This document shows, in pieces, positions 8,546 to 16,854 of a stretch of 64,000 nt of DNA. The notes beneath the pieces were generated by a model. That model was not told where the DNA came from. It saw nothing but the letters and a program-made list of their open reading frames with translations, and did no database searches. Position numbers and translations under genes: made by a program. Numbering within the stretch: the first letter of the stretch is position 1; the number at the start of each line of letters is the position of its first letter. Source of the DNA: Burkholderia sp. Nafp2/4-1b (GTDB taxonomy: Bacteria > Pseudomonadota > Gammaproteobacteria > Burkholderiales > Burkholderiaceae); the NCBI RefSeq assembly GCF_003635165.1, contig NZ_ML058607.1, forward strand, positions 1 through 64,000, written 5' to 3'.

Positions 8546-10351
8546 TCACGACTCGTGCGACGGCAGGTCGGCCTCGGCCGCATCGAGGCCGAGCGCATGC
8601 ACTTCCGACCACGCGTCATGCACCGCCTGCGTCGAACCGGTCGTATGCGCGAGCGCCGCCGCATACGCGGCGAGCAAGCGCACGCGCGCGTCGGCCGACA
8701 CCGGCGTCGCGTCCGCATCGCGCATCGCGTCGAGCGCCACGCGCGCCCGCTCCCGGCATTCGTCGACGAGCGACAGGTCGAACAGGCAAGGCACCGCAAC
8801 GGCCGCCAGCGCGATGCCGAGCGCGGCGTCGCCGCGCGGCGAAAATGCCCAGTCGAGCGCGGCACGCAGGTTGCCGAGCTCGCGCCTGACCGCATCGAGC
8901 CGCGTGCCGCGGCCGGGCTCGCTGCCCGCGTTGGCATGGCCATTGGGCGCGAGCCGGAACAACGCGAGGAAGTAAGTCGCGTGCGCATGCGCGGCGGCCG
9001 CGCATTCGCCGTGCGCCTCCAGTTGCTGCTGCGCATACGCGCGCGTGGTGGTGAGCAGCCGGTAGCGCGGCGCGCCCTGCGCGGTTTCGAGGATCAGCAG
9101 CGATTTCGACACGAGACCGGCGATCGTATCGAGCAGGTCCGCGCCTGCCGGGCCGTTCGACCCCACCACCTCGCGCACCGCCTCGATCGAGAAGCTGTCG
9201 CGGAACACACCGAGCCACCGCAATAGCAGCCGCTCGGCATCGCCCAGCAGGCGGTAACTCCAGTCGTACATCGCCTGCAGCGTCTGATGGCGCGGGAGCG
9301 CGGTGCGAAAGCCGCCGGTCAGCATCCTGAAGTGATCGTCGAGATGGGCGGCCAGCACGTCGATGCCCAGCACGGCCGCGCGGGCCGCGGCCAGCTCGAT
9401 CGCGAGCGGCAGGCCGTCGAGGCGGCGACAGACGCACGCCATCAGCGCCTGGCTGCGCGCATCGAGCGGAAAGCGCGGGTCGGCCGCGCGCGCACGCGCC
9501 GCGAACAACTGCACGGCGCTCGCGCTCATCGGATCGCGCTCGCCGGCGGCTTCGCCCGGCACGTCGAGCGGCGGCACCGGGCATACGCGCTCGCCGTGGA
9601 TCCGCAGCGCTTCGCGGCTCGTCGCGAGCACGCACAGGCCGTCGTCGGCATCGGTGAGTGCACTGGCGATTTGCGCCGCGGCGTCGAGCAAATGTTCGCA
9701 ATTGTCGAGTACGAGCAGCATCCGGCGACGCGCGACGCCGGCGAGCACCGCCTCGAGGGTCAGCGAACCGGTCGGCTGCGCGATGCCGAACGCACTTGCG
9801 AGCGCATCCGGCACGAAGCGCGGACACGCGACCGTCGCAAGCGACACGAATACCGTGCCTTCCGGAAAACGCGCGTCCGCGCGGGCGGCCGCCTCGATCG
9901 CGACCCGCGTCTTGCCGATGCCGCCCGCACCGACCAGCGTCACGATGCGCGCAGTCTGCAGCGCGGCGAGCACGTCGGCGACCGTCTGTTCGCGGCCAAG
10001 CAGCGCGCTCGGCGCAGCGGACGGCCGCAACATCGCCGGGCGTACGGGCGCGTCGTTGTCGTGTTGGCCGGCAACCAGCCGATAGCCGCGGCCCGGCACC
10101 GTCACGATCAGGTTCCGGTCGCCTGCAAGCGCCTTGCGCAGCGAAGCGATGTGCACCTGCAGGTTGTTCTCTTCCACCACGGTGTGCGGCCACACGCGCT
10201 GCATGATTTCATCTTTCGATACCAGCGCACCGTTCGCCCGAATCAGCAGCTCGAGAATTTCGAATGCGCGGCTGCCGATGCGCAGCAGCTTGCCGTTCGA
10301 AAGAATTTCACGTCTGTCGAGAAAAACGTGAAGTGTTCCAATCCGGATCAT
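8546..10351 (-). CDS. Winged-helix regulator with NB-ARC-type ATPase domain
   Basis: This 601-residue regulator opens with an OmpR/CadC-like winged helix (about residues 1-95: IGSRAFEILELLIRANG, VSKDEIMQRVWP, LQVHIASLRKAL, VPGRGYRLV). A STAND/NB-ARC ATPase follows (about 120-420) with Walker A VGAGGIGKT, an LLVLDNCEHLL Walker B region and the GLPLAIELAAAR sensor motif. The rest is helical. There is no receiver domain, so the trigger is probably ATP or ligand-dependent oligomerisation. The ATG at 10351 begins the domain directly (MIRIGTLHVF); the longer frame adds 21 unrelated residues. It is a paralog of the larger regulator at 34559-37705. OmpR-type winged helices bind direct repeats of about 10-11 bp, which fits the TTCAG boxes. 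Confidence 0.88.
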   Translation of the reverse strand: MIRIGTLHVFLDRREILSNGKLLRIGSRAFEILELLIRANGALVSKDEIMQRVWPHTVVEENNLQVHIASLRKALAGDRNLIVTVPGRGYRLVAGQHDNDAPVRPAMLRPSAAPSALLGREQTVADVLAALQTARIVTLVGAGGIGKTRVAIEAAARADARFPEGTVFVSLATVACPRFVPDALASAFGIAQPTGSLTLEAVLAGVARRRMLLVLDNCEHLLDAAAQIASALTDADDGLCVLATSREALRIHGERVCPVPPLDVPGEAAGERDPMSASAVQLFAARARAADPRFPLDARSQALMACVCRRLDGLPLAIELAAARAAVLGIDVLAAHLDDHFRMLTGGFRTALPRHQTLQAMYDWSYRLLGDAERLLLRWLGVFRDSFSIEAVREVVGSNGPAGADLLDTIAGLVSKSLLILETAQGAPRYRLLTTTRAYAQQQLEAHGECAAAAHAHATYFLALFRLAPNGHANAGSEPGRGTRLDAVRRELGNLRAALDWAFSPRGDAALGIALAAVAVPCLFDLSLVDECRERARVALDAMRDADATPVSADARVRLLAAYAAALAHTTGSTQAVHDAWSEVHALGLDAAEADLPSHES

Positions 10352-10762
10352 GGAAATTTCTTGTGAGTGACATACAACGGCGCACCATTGAACCTCGGCG
10401 CCGGTTTCACTCAATGCTACGGTATTTGCATGGTCGAATGATTCAAATTATCAGAATGAAGCGCTCGAATTTTTTGAAATGACGAAAAGCGCCGCGGCGC
10501 GGCACCTCGGCTGGCCTTGTGCACCGCAAAACGCCACGCTGCGCAAGCGCCATGCGTAAATGGTGCGTTCGTATCTGAATTCCGGTTTGATATATCGGAT
10601 GAATTGGATCAAATGCATGCGGGCAATACCGGTCGACGCCCTTTTCGATTCGAACAACCGTTGAATGAATCGCCGGCGCCATCGACGGCATCGGTCGAAC
10701 GCGCGCGATATCGGTATCCGGTTGCGTGCGATTCACCGTCGTCAAGCATGCCGCGCGATAGG
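10352..10762. other. Intergenic region, partly AT-rich
   Basis: No gene is supported here. Two AT-rich patches (about 10360-10480 and 10560-10660) probably include the promoter of the winged-helix regulator gene. I see no repeat or strong hairpin. Confidence 0.4.
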
Positions 10763-11194
10763 TCACGCGGCAGCCTGTCGTCCGACGAACCGCTCGAGCG
10801 CGTCGGCGAGGATCATTTCCCGGCAATTGGCCGGACGCTTCGCGCCGCGCCACTGCGGCTTGTAAATCGCGTCGCCGGCCCTGATCCGCTGCCCCGTGAG
10901 CGCGCAGCGCCCGGGCCCGCGCGCCTTCGCGTTGATCCAGCGCTGCTCGTCGTAGCGACAGCGCGTCGCATCGCTCCACGACACCAGCATCGACGAATCG
11001 GTCTGCCGCTCCACGGCGACGATCGCGCTGCGGCGACGCGCGTCGCCGCTCGATGGCGTCGGCGCGTCGTCAGGGTGCGCACGGCGCAAGCCGTCCGCCG
11101 CTCGTTCGCGCGGCATCGGCATCATCCGGAGGCTCGCGGCGGCCGAGGGCCTGAGCGACGTGATCATGTGCTCCCAACGATTGAAGGCGTCCAT
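10763..11194 (-). CDS. DUF3331 domain-containing protein
   Basis: This 143-residue protein of unknown function has its conserved part at about residues 50-135: SWSDATRCRYDEQRW, GRCALTGQRIRAGDAIYKP and NCREMILADAL. The two cysteines around the RCALTG segment look like a small structural or metal site. The pattern matches the DUF3331 family, which I know mainly from Burkholderia. The ATG at 11194 was preferred; an upstream TTG at 11212 would add six residues. No function can be inferred from the neighbours. Confidence 0.75.
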   Translation of the reverse strand: MDAFNRWEHMITSLRPSAAASLRMMPMPRERAADGLRRAHPDDAPTPSSGDARRRSAIVAVERQTDSSMLVSWSDATRCRYDEQRWINAKARGPGRCALTGQRIRAGDAIYKPQWRGAKRPANCREMILADALERFVGRQAAA

Positions 11195-11576
11195 GGCGGC
11201 ATATCCAGGCAAGTGACGGGCGGTGCGGGCCGTCGGTTCCGTGCGGGTTCCGTGCGCGTGGCGCGAACCGTGTTGCGAGTGACCCGATGCTGACGATAGT
11301 CGCCGTTCGCTGAAGAGTCACGGTCGCGCGCTTAATTTTTCTGCAGCGCGGCAACTCGCCCGCACGGCGCGACCCGTGTTCATGAAAATTCAGCCGGATT
11401 TCAGTACGGCGCGCACCGCACCGCGATACGCTCCCGACGGCATTCGCTCGTCCGCGCCGCACGGCCGTGCGCGCGACGACGCAAGCGGACCGGCTGCCGG
11501 CGGGATGGCGGCGGCCGATCGTCACCGATCCACCATCCCGCGCGGCCACGTTGCGCCGCCCGTTTCAGGAGACCAG
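11195..11576. other. Intergenic region carrying a TTCAG-type box
   Basis: This is the 382-bp divergent region between the DUF3331 gene and the alpha/beta hydrolase gene. It contains the triple direct repeat at 11379-11403 and a good Shine-Dalgarno site (AGGAG) just before 11577. Nothing else is recognisable. Confidence 0.5.
11379..11403 (+). promoter_or_regulatory. Triple TTCAG-type direct repeat upstream of alpha/beta hydrolase
   Basis: Three boxes, TTCAT at 11379, TTCAG at 11389 and TTCAG at 11399, are spaced exactly 10 bp apart and separated by GAAAA and CCGGA. They lie 174 bp upstream of the hydrolase start at 11577, in the same orientation. Confidence 0.6.
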
Positions 11577-12557
11577 ATGCACCCCGAACCCACCGACGCC
11601 GTTTCGTCGGCCCGCCGCCGCGACATGCTGCTCGCGGGCGCGACGGCCGTCGCGGCAGCCGCACTGCCCGCGATGGCGGCCGCGGCCGGCACGCCTTCGC
11701 GCAGCGCCTCTTCAGCCCACCCAGGAGCCCACACGATGAATACGATCACCACGAAAGACGGCACGCAGATCTACTTCAAGGACTGGGGCAGCGGCCGCCC
11801 GGTCGTGTTCTCGCACGGCTGGCCGCTGTGCGCGGACGCATGGGACGCGCAGATGCTGTTCCTCGTGCAGCACGGCTATCGCGTGATCGCGCACGACCGC
11901 CGCGGCCACGGCCGTTCGAGCCAGCCGTCGCACGGCAACGACATGAACACCTACGCGGACGATCTCGCCGCACTGCTCGACGCACTGGACGTGCGCGAAG
12001 CAACGCTCGTCGGCCACTCGACCGGCGGCGGCGAAGTCGCGCGCTACATCGGCCGCCACGGCACGAAGCGCGTGTCGAAGGCCGTGCTGATCGGCGCGGT
12101 GCCGCCGCAGATGGTGAAGTCGCCGACCAATCCCGGCGGCCTGCCGATGGACGTGTTCGACGGCATCCGCAAGAGCGTCGCGGAAAACCGTTCGCAGTTC
12201 TACAAGGATCTGGCGGTGCCGTTCTTCGGGTTCAACCGCCCGAATGCGAAGCCGTCGCAGGGCACGATCGACGCATTCTGGTCGCAGGGGATGATGGGCG
12301 GCATTCACGGCCAGTATCTGTGCGTGAAGGAGTTCTCCGAGGTCGACTACACGGACGATCTGAAGAAGATCGACGTGCCGACGCTCGTGCTGCATGGCGA
12401 TGACGACCAGATCGTGCCGATCGACGATTCGGCCCGCCTGTCGTCGAAGATCGTCAAGCACGCGGTGCTGAAGGTGATCGAAGGCGGGTCGCACGGCATG
12501 TGCGTCGTGAACGCCGATCGCATCAACGCCGAGCTGCTCGCGTTCCTGCAGGCTTAA
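11577..12557 (+). CDS. Alpha/beta hydrolase (chloroperoxidase-like), Tat-type leader
   Basis: This 326-residue hydrolase has a twin-arginine-like leader ([11 protein letters not shown], then an alanine-rich core ending AMAAAAG) followed by a complete cofactor-free chloroperoxidase/esterase fold. The catalytic triad is visible: S148 in GHSTGG, an acidic residue in GDDDQIVP (D277) and H306 in GGSHGMC. The HGWPL oxyanion element is also present. Two starts have good ribosome-binding sites. The ATG at 11577 follows AGGAG and gives the exported form. An internal ATG at 11736 follows AGGAG eight bases upstream and gives the usual cytoplasmic length of 273 residues. Both forms may be made. The substrate is unknown; family members are esterases that form peracids in vitro. 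Confidence 0.88.
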   Translation: MHPEPTDAVSSARRRDMLLAGATAVAAAALPAMAAAAGTPSRSASSAHPGAHTMNTITTKDGTQIYFKDWGSGRPVVFSHGWPLCADAWDAQMLFLVQHGYRVIAHDRRGHGRSSQPSHGNDMNTYADDLAALLDALDVREATLVGHSTGGGEVARYIGRHGTKRVSKAVLIGAVPPQMVKSPTNPGGLPMDVFDGIRKSVAENRSQFYKDLAVPFFGFNRPNAKPSQGTIDAFWSQGMMGGIHGQYLCVKEFSEVDYTDDLKKIDVPTLVLHGDDDQIVPIDDSARLSSKIVKHAVLKVIEGGSHGMCVVNADRINAELLAFLQA

Positions 12558-12570
12558 GCGTCAGCGCGCC

Positions 12571-12606
12571 GTCTGCCGCGGCGGCGAGCATGCCGCCGCG
12601 GCAGAC
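12571..12606. terminator. Strong hairpin after alpha/beta hydrolase gene
   Basis: This is a perfect 15-bp stem (GTCTGCCGCGGCGGC and its complement) with a 6-base loop. It starts 14 bp after the hydrolase stop codon and lies between convergent genes. A short T-stretch follows only about 13 bases later, so it may be a bidirectional stop rather than a textbook intrinsic terminator. Confidence 0.6.
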
Positions 12607-12611
12607 GTGCG

Positions 12612-12636
12612 TTCAGGATTTTTCAGAAAAATTCAG
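12612..12636 (+). promoter_or_regulatory. Orphan triple TTCAG direct repeat
   Basis: Three perfect TTCAG boxes start at 12612, 12622 and 12632, exactly 10 bp apart, and are followed by CCGC as in the other sites. On the + strand no gene follows within reach, since the next 1.6 kb is the MFS gene on the opposite strand. It may be a relic, or the promoter of an antisense or small RNA. Confidence 0.45.
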
Positions 12637-12652
12637 CCGCACGATGCCGCGC

Positions 12653-14239
12653 TCACGGGGCCCGCACGGGCCGCAGCAGGATGCCGATCAGTGCGCCCGC
12701 GATCGCGAAAGCCATCGCGATGCGGAAGTTGTCGGCCAGCGCGAGCGTGGTCGCCTGCACGCGCACCGCACGGTCGACGAGCGCGTACGCGGCCTGGTTG
12801 CCGGTCGCGAACGTGGCGCCATGCGCGACCAGCGACGCCGCGCCGGCCCGCAGCCGCTCGAGCGTTTCGGGATCGGACAGCGACACATGCAGACCGACGA
12901 GATTCGAATGGGTACCCTCGCTGATCCGCTGGATCACCGCGATCGACGTCGTGCCGAGCTGCCCGCTCAGCAGGCGCGTCGTCTGCACGACCGCGCCGAA
13001 CGTCAGTGCATGTTCGGCCGTCACGTGCTTGCCGAAGAAGAAGATGACGGACGTCAGCGCCATCGTCTGCCCGAGCGCCTGCAGCAGTTGCGACGGAATG
13101 AAGTCGGGCTCGGCCCAGGCCGACGTGAGGCGCGCGCCGAGCGCGAACGCGATCGCCACCATCACGAAGCCGGCCACGATCAGCCGGCGCGGATCGAAGC
13201 GCTGCAGCAGCAGCGCGACGCACGGCGCGAACAGCAGCTGCGGTATCGCGATCCAGCGCAGCGTGTCGCCGATCTGCAGCGGCCGGAGGCCGTACGTGCT
13301 GGCGAGGAACAGCGACGGGATGAAGCTCGTGTTGAGCACCGTGAAGCGCACCAGACCGACGAGCACGATCAGCAGCGCGATGTTCGGCCGCGCGAGGTAG
13401 CCGAGATCGAGGCCGGCCCGCGGCGACGCGAGCTCGTGGATCAGGAACGCGGCAATCATCAGGATGCCGGCGGCGAGCAGCGCGACGATCAGCGGCGACT
13501 GCAACCAGAACAGCCGCTCGCCCTGGTCGAGCGCAATGCACAGGCACGCGAATCCGCCCGCGCCGAGCAGCATTCCGCGCGCATCGATGCCGGACGCGAA
13601 GCGCTTGATCGGTTCGTCGGCGAGCGACAGCATCAGGCATGCGATGAACGGCACGGTCAGCACCGCGTTCTGCCAGAACAGCCAGCGCCAGCTCAGGTGT
13701 TCGCTGTACCACCCTTCGAGCGTGGCCGACAGGTTCAGCGACATCTCGAGATTCATCGCATACGCGGCGATGCCGAACGGAATGAGCCGCGGCGGCAGCG
13801 TGCGAACGACGAAGCCGACCGTCAGCGGCACGAACACGCCGGAAGCAAGCCCCGCGATCGCCTGGAACACGATGAACGCGCCGAATTGCGTGCAAAGCGG
13901 CAACACGCTTTCTGCGCCGAGAAACACGACGGCACCCGCGACCAGCACGCGGCGTGTGCCGAACACGAATGCCGCGGCGATCGCGAGCGGCCCGACGAAC
14001 ATCTGCGACGCGGTAAACGCGGTGTTGATCCACGCGCCTTCGTCGAAGCCGACGCCGAGCGCGCCGCGCACGTCGGCGAGCCCGAGCGATGTGATGCGCG
14101 AAGTCAGCGTCGCGATGACCGCACCGAGCAGCACGGCCGCGATCGCGGCGATCGACCGAAACGTCGGGATGTCCGACGCCGGGCCGAGAGCCGGTGCCGA
14201 CGCCGGCGCGGCACTACCGGTGGCGAACGTGGTGTTCAT
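12653..14239 (-). CDS. MFS drug efflux transporter, DHA2 (EmrB-like) family
   Basis: This 528-residue inner-membrane protein has about 14 hydrophobic segments, the length and pattern of DHA2 proton-drug antiporters. Family-like features include the loop ALGVGFDEGAWINTAFTASQM near the first helices and the central SWRWLFWQNAV segment. DHA2 pumps of this kind work with an EmrA-like adaptor and an outer-membrane channel, and both are encoded divergently from 14323 onward, 83 bp away. The start at 14239 follows a GGGGGGAG ribosome-binding site. The substrate is unknown. Confidence 0.9.
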   Translation of the reverse strand: MNTTFATGSAAPASAPALGPASDIPTFRSIAAIAAVLLGAVIATLTSRITSLGLADVRGALGVGFDEGAWINTAFTASQMFVGPLAIAAAFVFGTRRVLVAGAVVFLGAESVLPLCTQFGAFIVFQAIAGLASGVFVPLTVGFVVRTLPPRLIPFGIAAYAMNLEMSLNLSATLEGWYSEHLSWRWLFWQNAVLTVPFIACLMLSLADEPIKRFASGIDARGMLLGAGGFACLCIALDQGERLFWLQSPLIVALLAAGILMIAAFLIHELASPRAGLDLGYLARPNIALLIVLVGLVRFTVLNTSFIPSLFLASTYGLRPLQIGDTLRWIAIPQLLFAPCVALLLQRFDPRRLIVAGFVMVAIAFALGARLTSAWAEPDFIPSQLLQALGQTMALTSVIFFFGKHVTAEHALTFGAVVQTTRLLSGQLGTTSIAVIQRISEGTHSNLVGLHVSLSDPETLERLRAGAASLVAHGATFATGNQAAYALVDRAVRVQATTLALADNFRIAMAFAIAGALIGILLRPVRAP

Positions 14240-14322
14240 CGTCGAGCGGCTCCCCCCTGTCGAGTTGGCGCAAGCATAACGCGGTGCGTCGAATCCTGCC
14301 CGTACGATGGAGTTTGCCGATC

Positions 14323-15378
14323 ATGACCTCGCCTTCTTCCGATACGCCGGCTGCTTCGCAAGCGCCGCCCGCCGCGCCCGCGCCGCCCTCACGCGCTCGC
14401 CGGCCGGCCATTGCGGCAATCGCGGTGCTTGCGCTGCTGCTCGTCGCGCTGCTGGTATACGAGTTTTACGCGCGCGATCGCGGCACCGACGACGCGTACG
14501 TGACCGGCCACCTGCACGTGATCTCGCCGCGCGTGGCCGGCACGGTCGAGCGTGTGCTCGTCGACGACAACCAGTTCGTGCATGCCGGCGACGCGCTCGT
14601 GCAGATCGACCGACGCGATTTCGACGTCCGCGTCGCCGCACAGCGCGCACGCGTCGCGCAGGCGCGGGCCGATGCAAGCCGCGCACACGCGCTGATCGAG
14701 CAGGCCGACGCGACGCTCGTGTCGGCGCACGCCGATGCCGAAAAAGCCGAGCTCGACTACGCCCGCGCGCGCGAACTGACCCGCGAGACGCCGCGCGGCC
14801 TGTCGAAGCAGGAGTTCGATGCGGCCGATGCCGCGCGCAAGTCCGCGCGCGCACGCGTCGCGGCGGCCGACTCGCAACGGCGCAGCGCACGCGCCGCCGC
14901 GCAGGCCGCGGACGCAGCCTCGAGCCAGAACGATGCCGGGCTGCACGACGTGCTGCTGCAGTTGGGCTACACGACGGTCGTCGCACCGTCGGACGGCTAC
15001 GTCGGCAAGAAGGCCGTCGAGACCGGCGAGCATGTCGCGCCCGGCCAGGCACTGCTCACGCTGGTCGAGCCGCATCCATGGATCGTCGCCAATTTCCGCG
15101 AGACGCAGCTTCGTCACGTGCGCACCGGCGACGCCGTGCAGTTGCATTTCGACGCACTGCCGCAGCGGACATTCACCGGCCGCATCGACAGCCTGTCGCC
15201 GGCGACGGGCGCCCAGTTCGCGCTGCTGCCGCCCGACAACGCGACCGGCAATTTCACGAAAGTCACGCAGCGCGTGCCCGTCAAGATCCTGCTCGACGGG
15301 CCGGCCGCGTCGGAACCGCGCATCCGGCCCGGGCTGTCGGTCGTCGTCACGCTGCAACGCAGCGGCGATTCGCGATGA
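14323..15378 (+). CDS. EmrA/HlyD-type periplasmic adaptor
   Basis: This 351-residue membrane-fusion protein has an N-terminal anchor (about residues 25-48, AAIAVLALLLVALLVYEFYA), a lipoyl-like half-domain (DDAYVTGHLHVISPRVAG, VDDNQFVHAGDALVQID), an alpha-helical hairpin rich in Ala/Arg (about 105-205) and a beta-barrel (about 215-340, with VVAPSDGYVGKK and GLSVVVTL). It links the MFS pump to the outer-membrane channel. The ATG at 14323 starts the conserved part. The next gene overlaps its stop by four bases (ATGA), showing translational coupling. Confidence 0.92.
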   Translation: MTSPSSDTPAASQAPPAAPAPPSRARRPAIAAIAVLALLLVALLVYEFYARDRGTDDAYVTGHLHVISPRVAGTVERVLVDDNQFVHAGDALVQIDRRDFDVRVAAQRARVAQARADASRAHALIEQADATLVSAHADAEKAELDYARARELTRETPRGLSKQEFDAADAARKSARARVAAADSQRRSARAAAQAADAASSQNDAGLHDVLLQLGYTTVVAPSDGYVGKKAVETGEHVAPGQALLTLVEPHPWIVANFRETQLRHVRTGDAVQLHFDALPQRTFTGRIDSLSPATGAQFALLPPDNATGNFTKVTQRVPVKILLDGPAASEPRIRPGLSVVVTLQRSGDSR

Positions 15379-16811
15379 AGCGCGCATTCGCGCTGCTCGC
15401 CGCCGGCATGCTGGCCGCTTGCTCGATCGCGCCGCAGCCGCTCGCGCCCGTGCCGGTCGGCGGCGATCGGTTCCGCCATGCCGCCCCGTCGACCGACGAT
15501 CGTGCGCCGTCGCTCGCCGCGTGGCCCGCGTGGTTCGGCGACCCGCAGCTCGGCATCCTCGTCGACGCCGCGCTCGCGCACAACCTCGATATCCGCGCGG
15601 CAGCCGCGCGCGTCGCGCAGGCGCAGGCGCTGCTCGGCATGCGCGATGCCGCGCTTGCGCCGGTCGTGCGCATCGACCCGTCGTTCAGCCGCTCACGCGT
15701 GTCCGGCACGGTCGACAACGCGCTGCCGAAACGCACGATGCACAACTGGTCGGTGCCCGTCACCGCGAGCTACGAGGTTGATCTATTGGGCCGCTTGCGC
15801 GGCGACGCGGACATCGGCGCGCAAAATGTGCTGCAGGCCGCGGCCGATCGCGATGCGGTTCGCTTGCGGATCGCGAGCGAGGTCGCGGCCGATTACCTGA
15901 CGCTGCGTTACGTCGATGACGATCTCGCGACGCTCGAGCGCGCGATCGGTTTGCGGCGCACCGCGCTGGACGTGATCGCCGCGCGCGTGCGGGCCGGCGC
16001 GGCGAGCGACCTCGACGCGCTGCGCGCATCGGCCGATCTCGATACCGCGCATGCCGATTTCGCGGAGAGCCGGCGCCTGCGCGAGAACCTTGTCGATGCC
16101 ATTGCGGTGCTGACCGGTGTGTCGCCGACCGCGTTCGACGTCGACACGCGCACCGTGCCTGTACGCGTGCCGGATGTGCCGGCCGGGTTGCCGTCGGTGC
16201 TGCTGGCGCAACGCCCGGACGTGTTCGCGGCGGCCAGGCGCGCCGACGCGGCGTCGCTCGAGCTGGGCATCGCGCGCACCGCGTGGTTGCCGAGCCTGAC
16301 ACTGACGGCGGACGGCGGCTTCGCGACCCGCGACCTCCGCACGTTTCTCGACCGCAACAGTTCGCTGTGGAGCCTCGGCGCGAACGTCGCGCTGACGCTG
16401 TTCGACGGCGGCAAACGCGATGCCGCGGTGGCCGCCGCGCGGGCCGGCGCAGACGTCGCCGATGCGAACTACCGCGCGGCCGCGATTGCCGCGTTACGCG
16501 ACGTGCAGGATGCGCTCAACGACATCGCCGCGCAAAAGGAGCGGATCCTGCACTACGACAACGCGGCGCGCGCGACGGACGCGGCCGCGCGGCTGTCGCT
16601 GAGCCGCTACGCGCATGGATATGTGAGCTACCTCGAAGTCATCGATGCCGATCGCGACGCATTGAATGCGCGGCGTCAGCTGATTCACAGCCGGCAGGCG
16701 CTGGCCGTCGCGACGGTGAGCCTGGTGCGTGCGTTGGGCGGTGGTTGGACGCCGCCGACGCAGCCGGCCCGAGGCGGGTTGCGCGATTCGACGCAGGCCG
16801 ACACCCGGTAA
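15375..16811 (+). CDS. NodT-type outer-membrane efflux lipoprotein
   Basis: This 478-residue TolC-like outer-membrane channel carries a lipoprotein signal, with the lipobox ending at C16 (LAAGMLAAC). The two repeated halves of the family are visible: WPAWFGDPQLGILVDAALAHNLDIRAAAARVAQA near the start, GLPSVLLAQRPDVFAA midway, and SLWSLGANVALTLFDGGKRDAAV in the second half. It overlaps the adaptor gene by four bases and completes a tripartite efflux system with the MFS protein at 12653-14239. It is a paralog of the RND-associated channel at 62297-63856. Confidence 0.92.
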   Translation: MKRAFALLAAGMLAACSIAPQPLAPVPVGGDRFRHAAPSTDDRAPSLAAWPAWFGDPQLGILVDAALAHNLDIRAAAARVAQAQALLGMRDAALAPVVRIDPSFSRSRVSGTVDNALPKRTMHNWSVPVTASYEVDLLGRLRGDADIGAQNVLQAAADRDAVRLRIASEVAADYLTLRYVDDDLATLERAIGLRRTALDVIAARVRAGAASDLDALRASADLDTAHADFAESRRLRENLVDAIAVLTGVSPTAFDVDTRTVPVRVPDVPAGLPSVLLAQRPDVFAAARRADAASLELGIARTAWLPSLTLTADGGFATRDLRTFLDRNSSLWSLGANVALTLFDGGKRDAAVAAARAGADVADANYRAAAIAALRDVQDALNDIAAQKERILHYDNAARATDAAARLSLSRYAHGYVSYLEVIDADRDALNARRQLIHSRQALAVATVSLVRALGGGWTPPTQPARGGLRDSTQADTR

Positions 16812-16854
16812 TCCGGCAACCGAGGCGCTCACTCAGACCTCACTCGCACCCGCG

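Noticed and set aside
12500..14326. 608-codon + strand frame opposite the MFS gene
   Set aside because: The translation is almost entirely Arg, Glu, His and Gln with no domain pattern, while the opposite strand gives a 14-segment membrane protein. It is a shadow.
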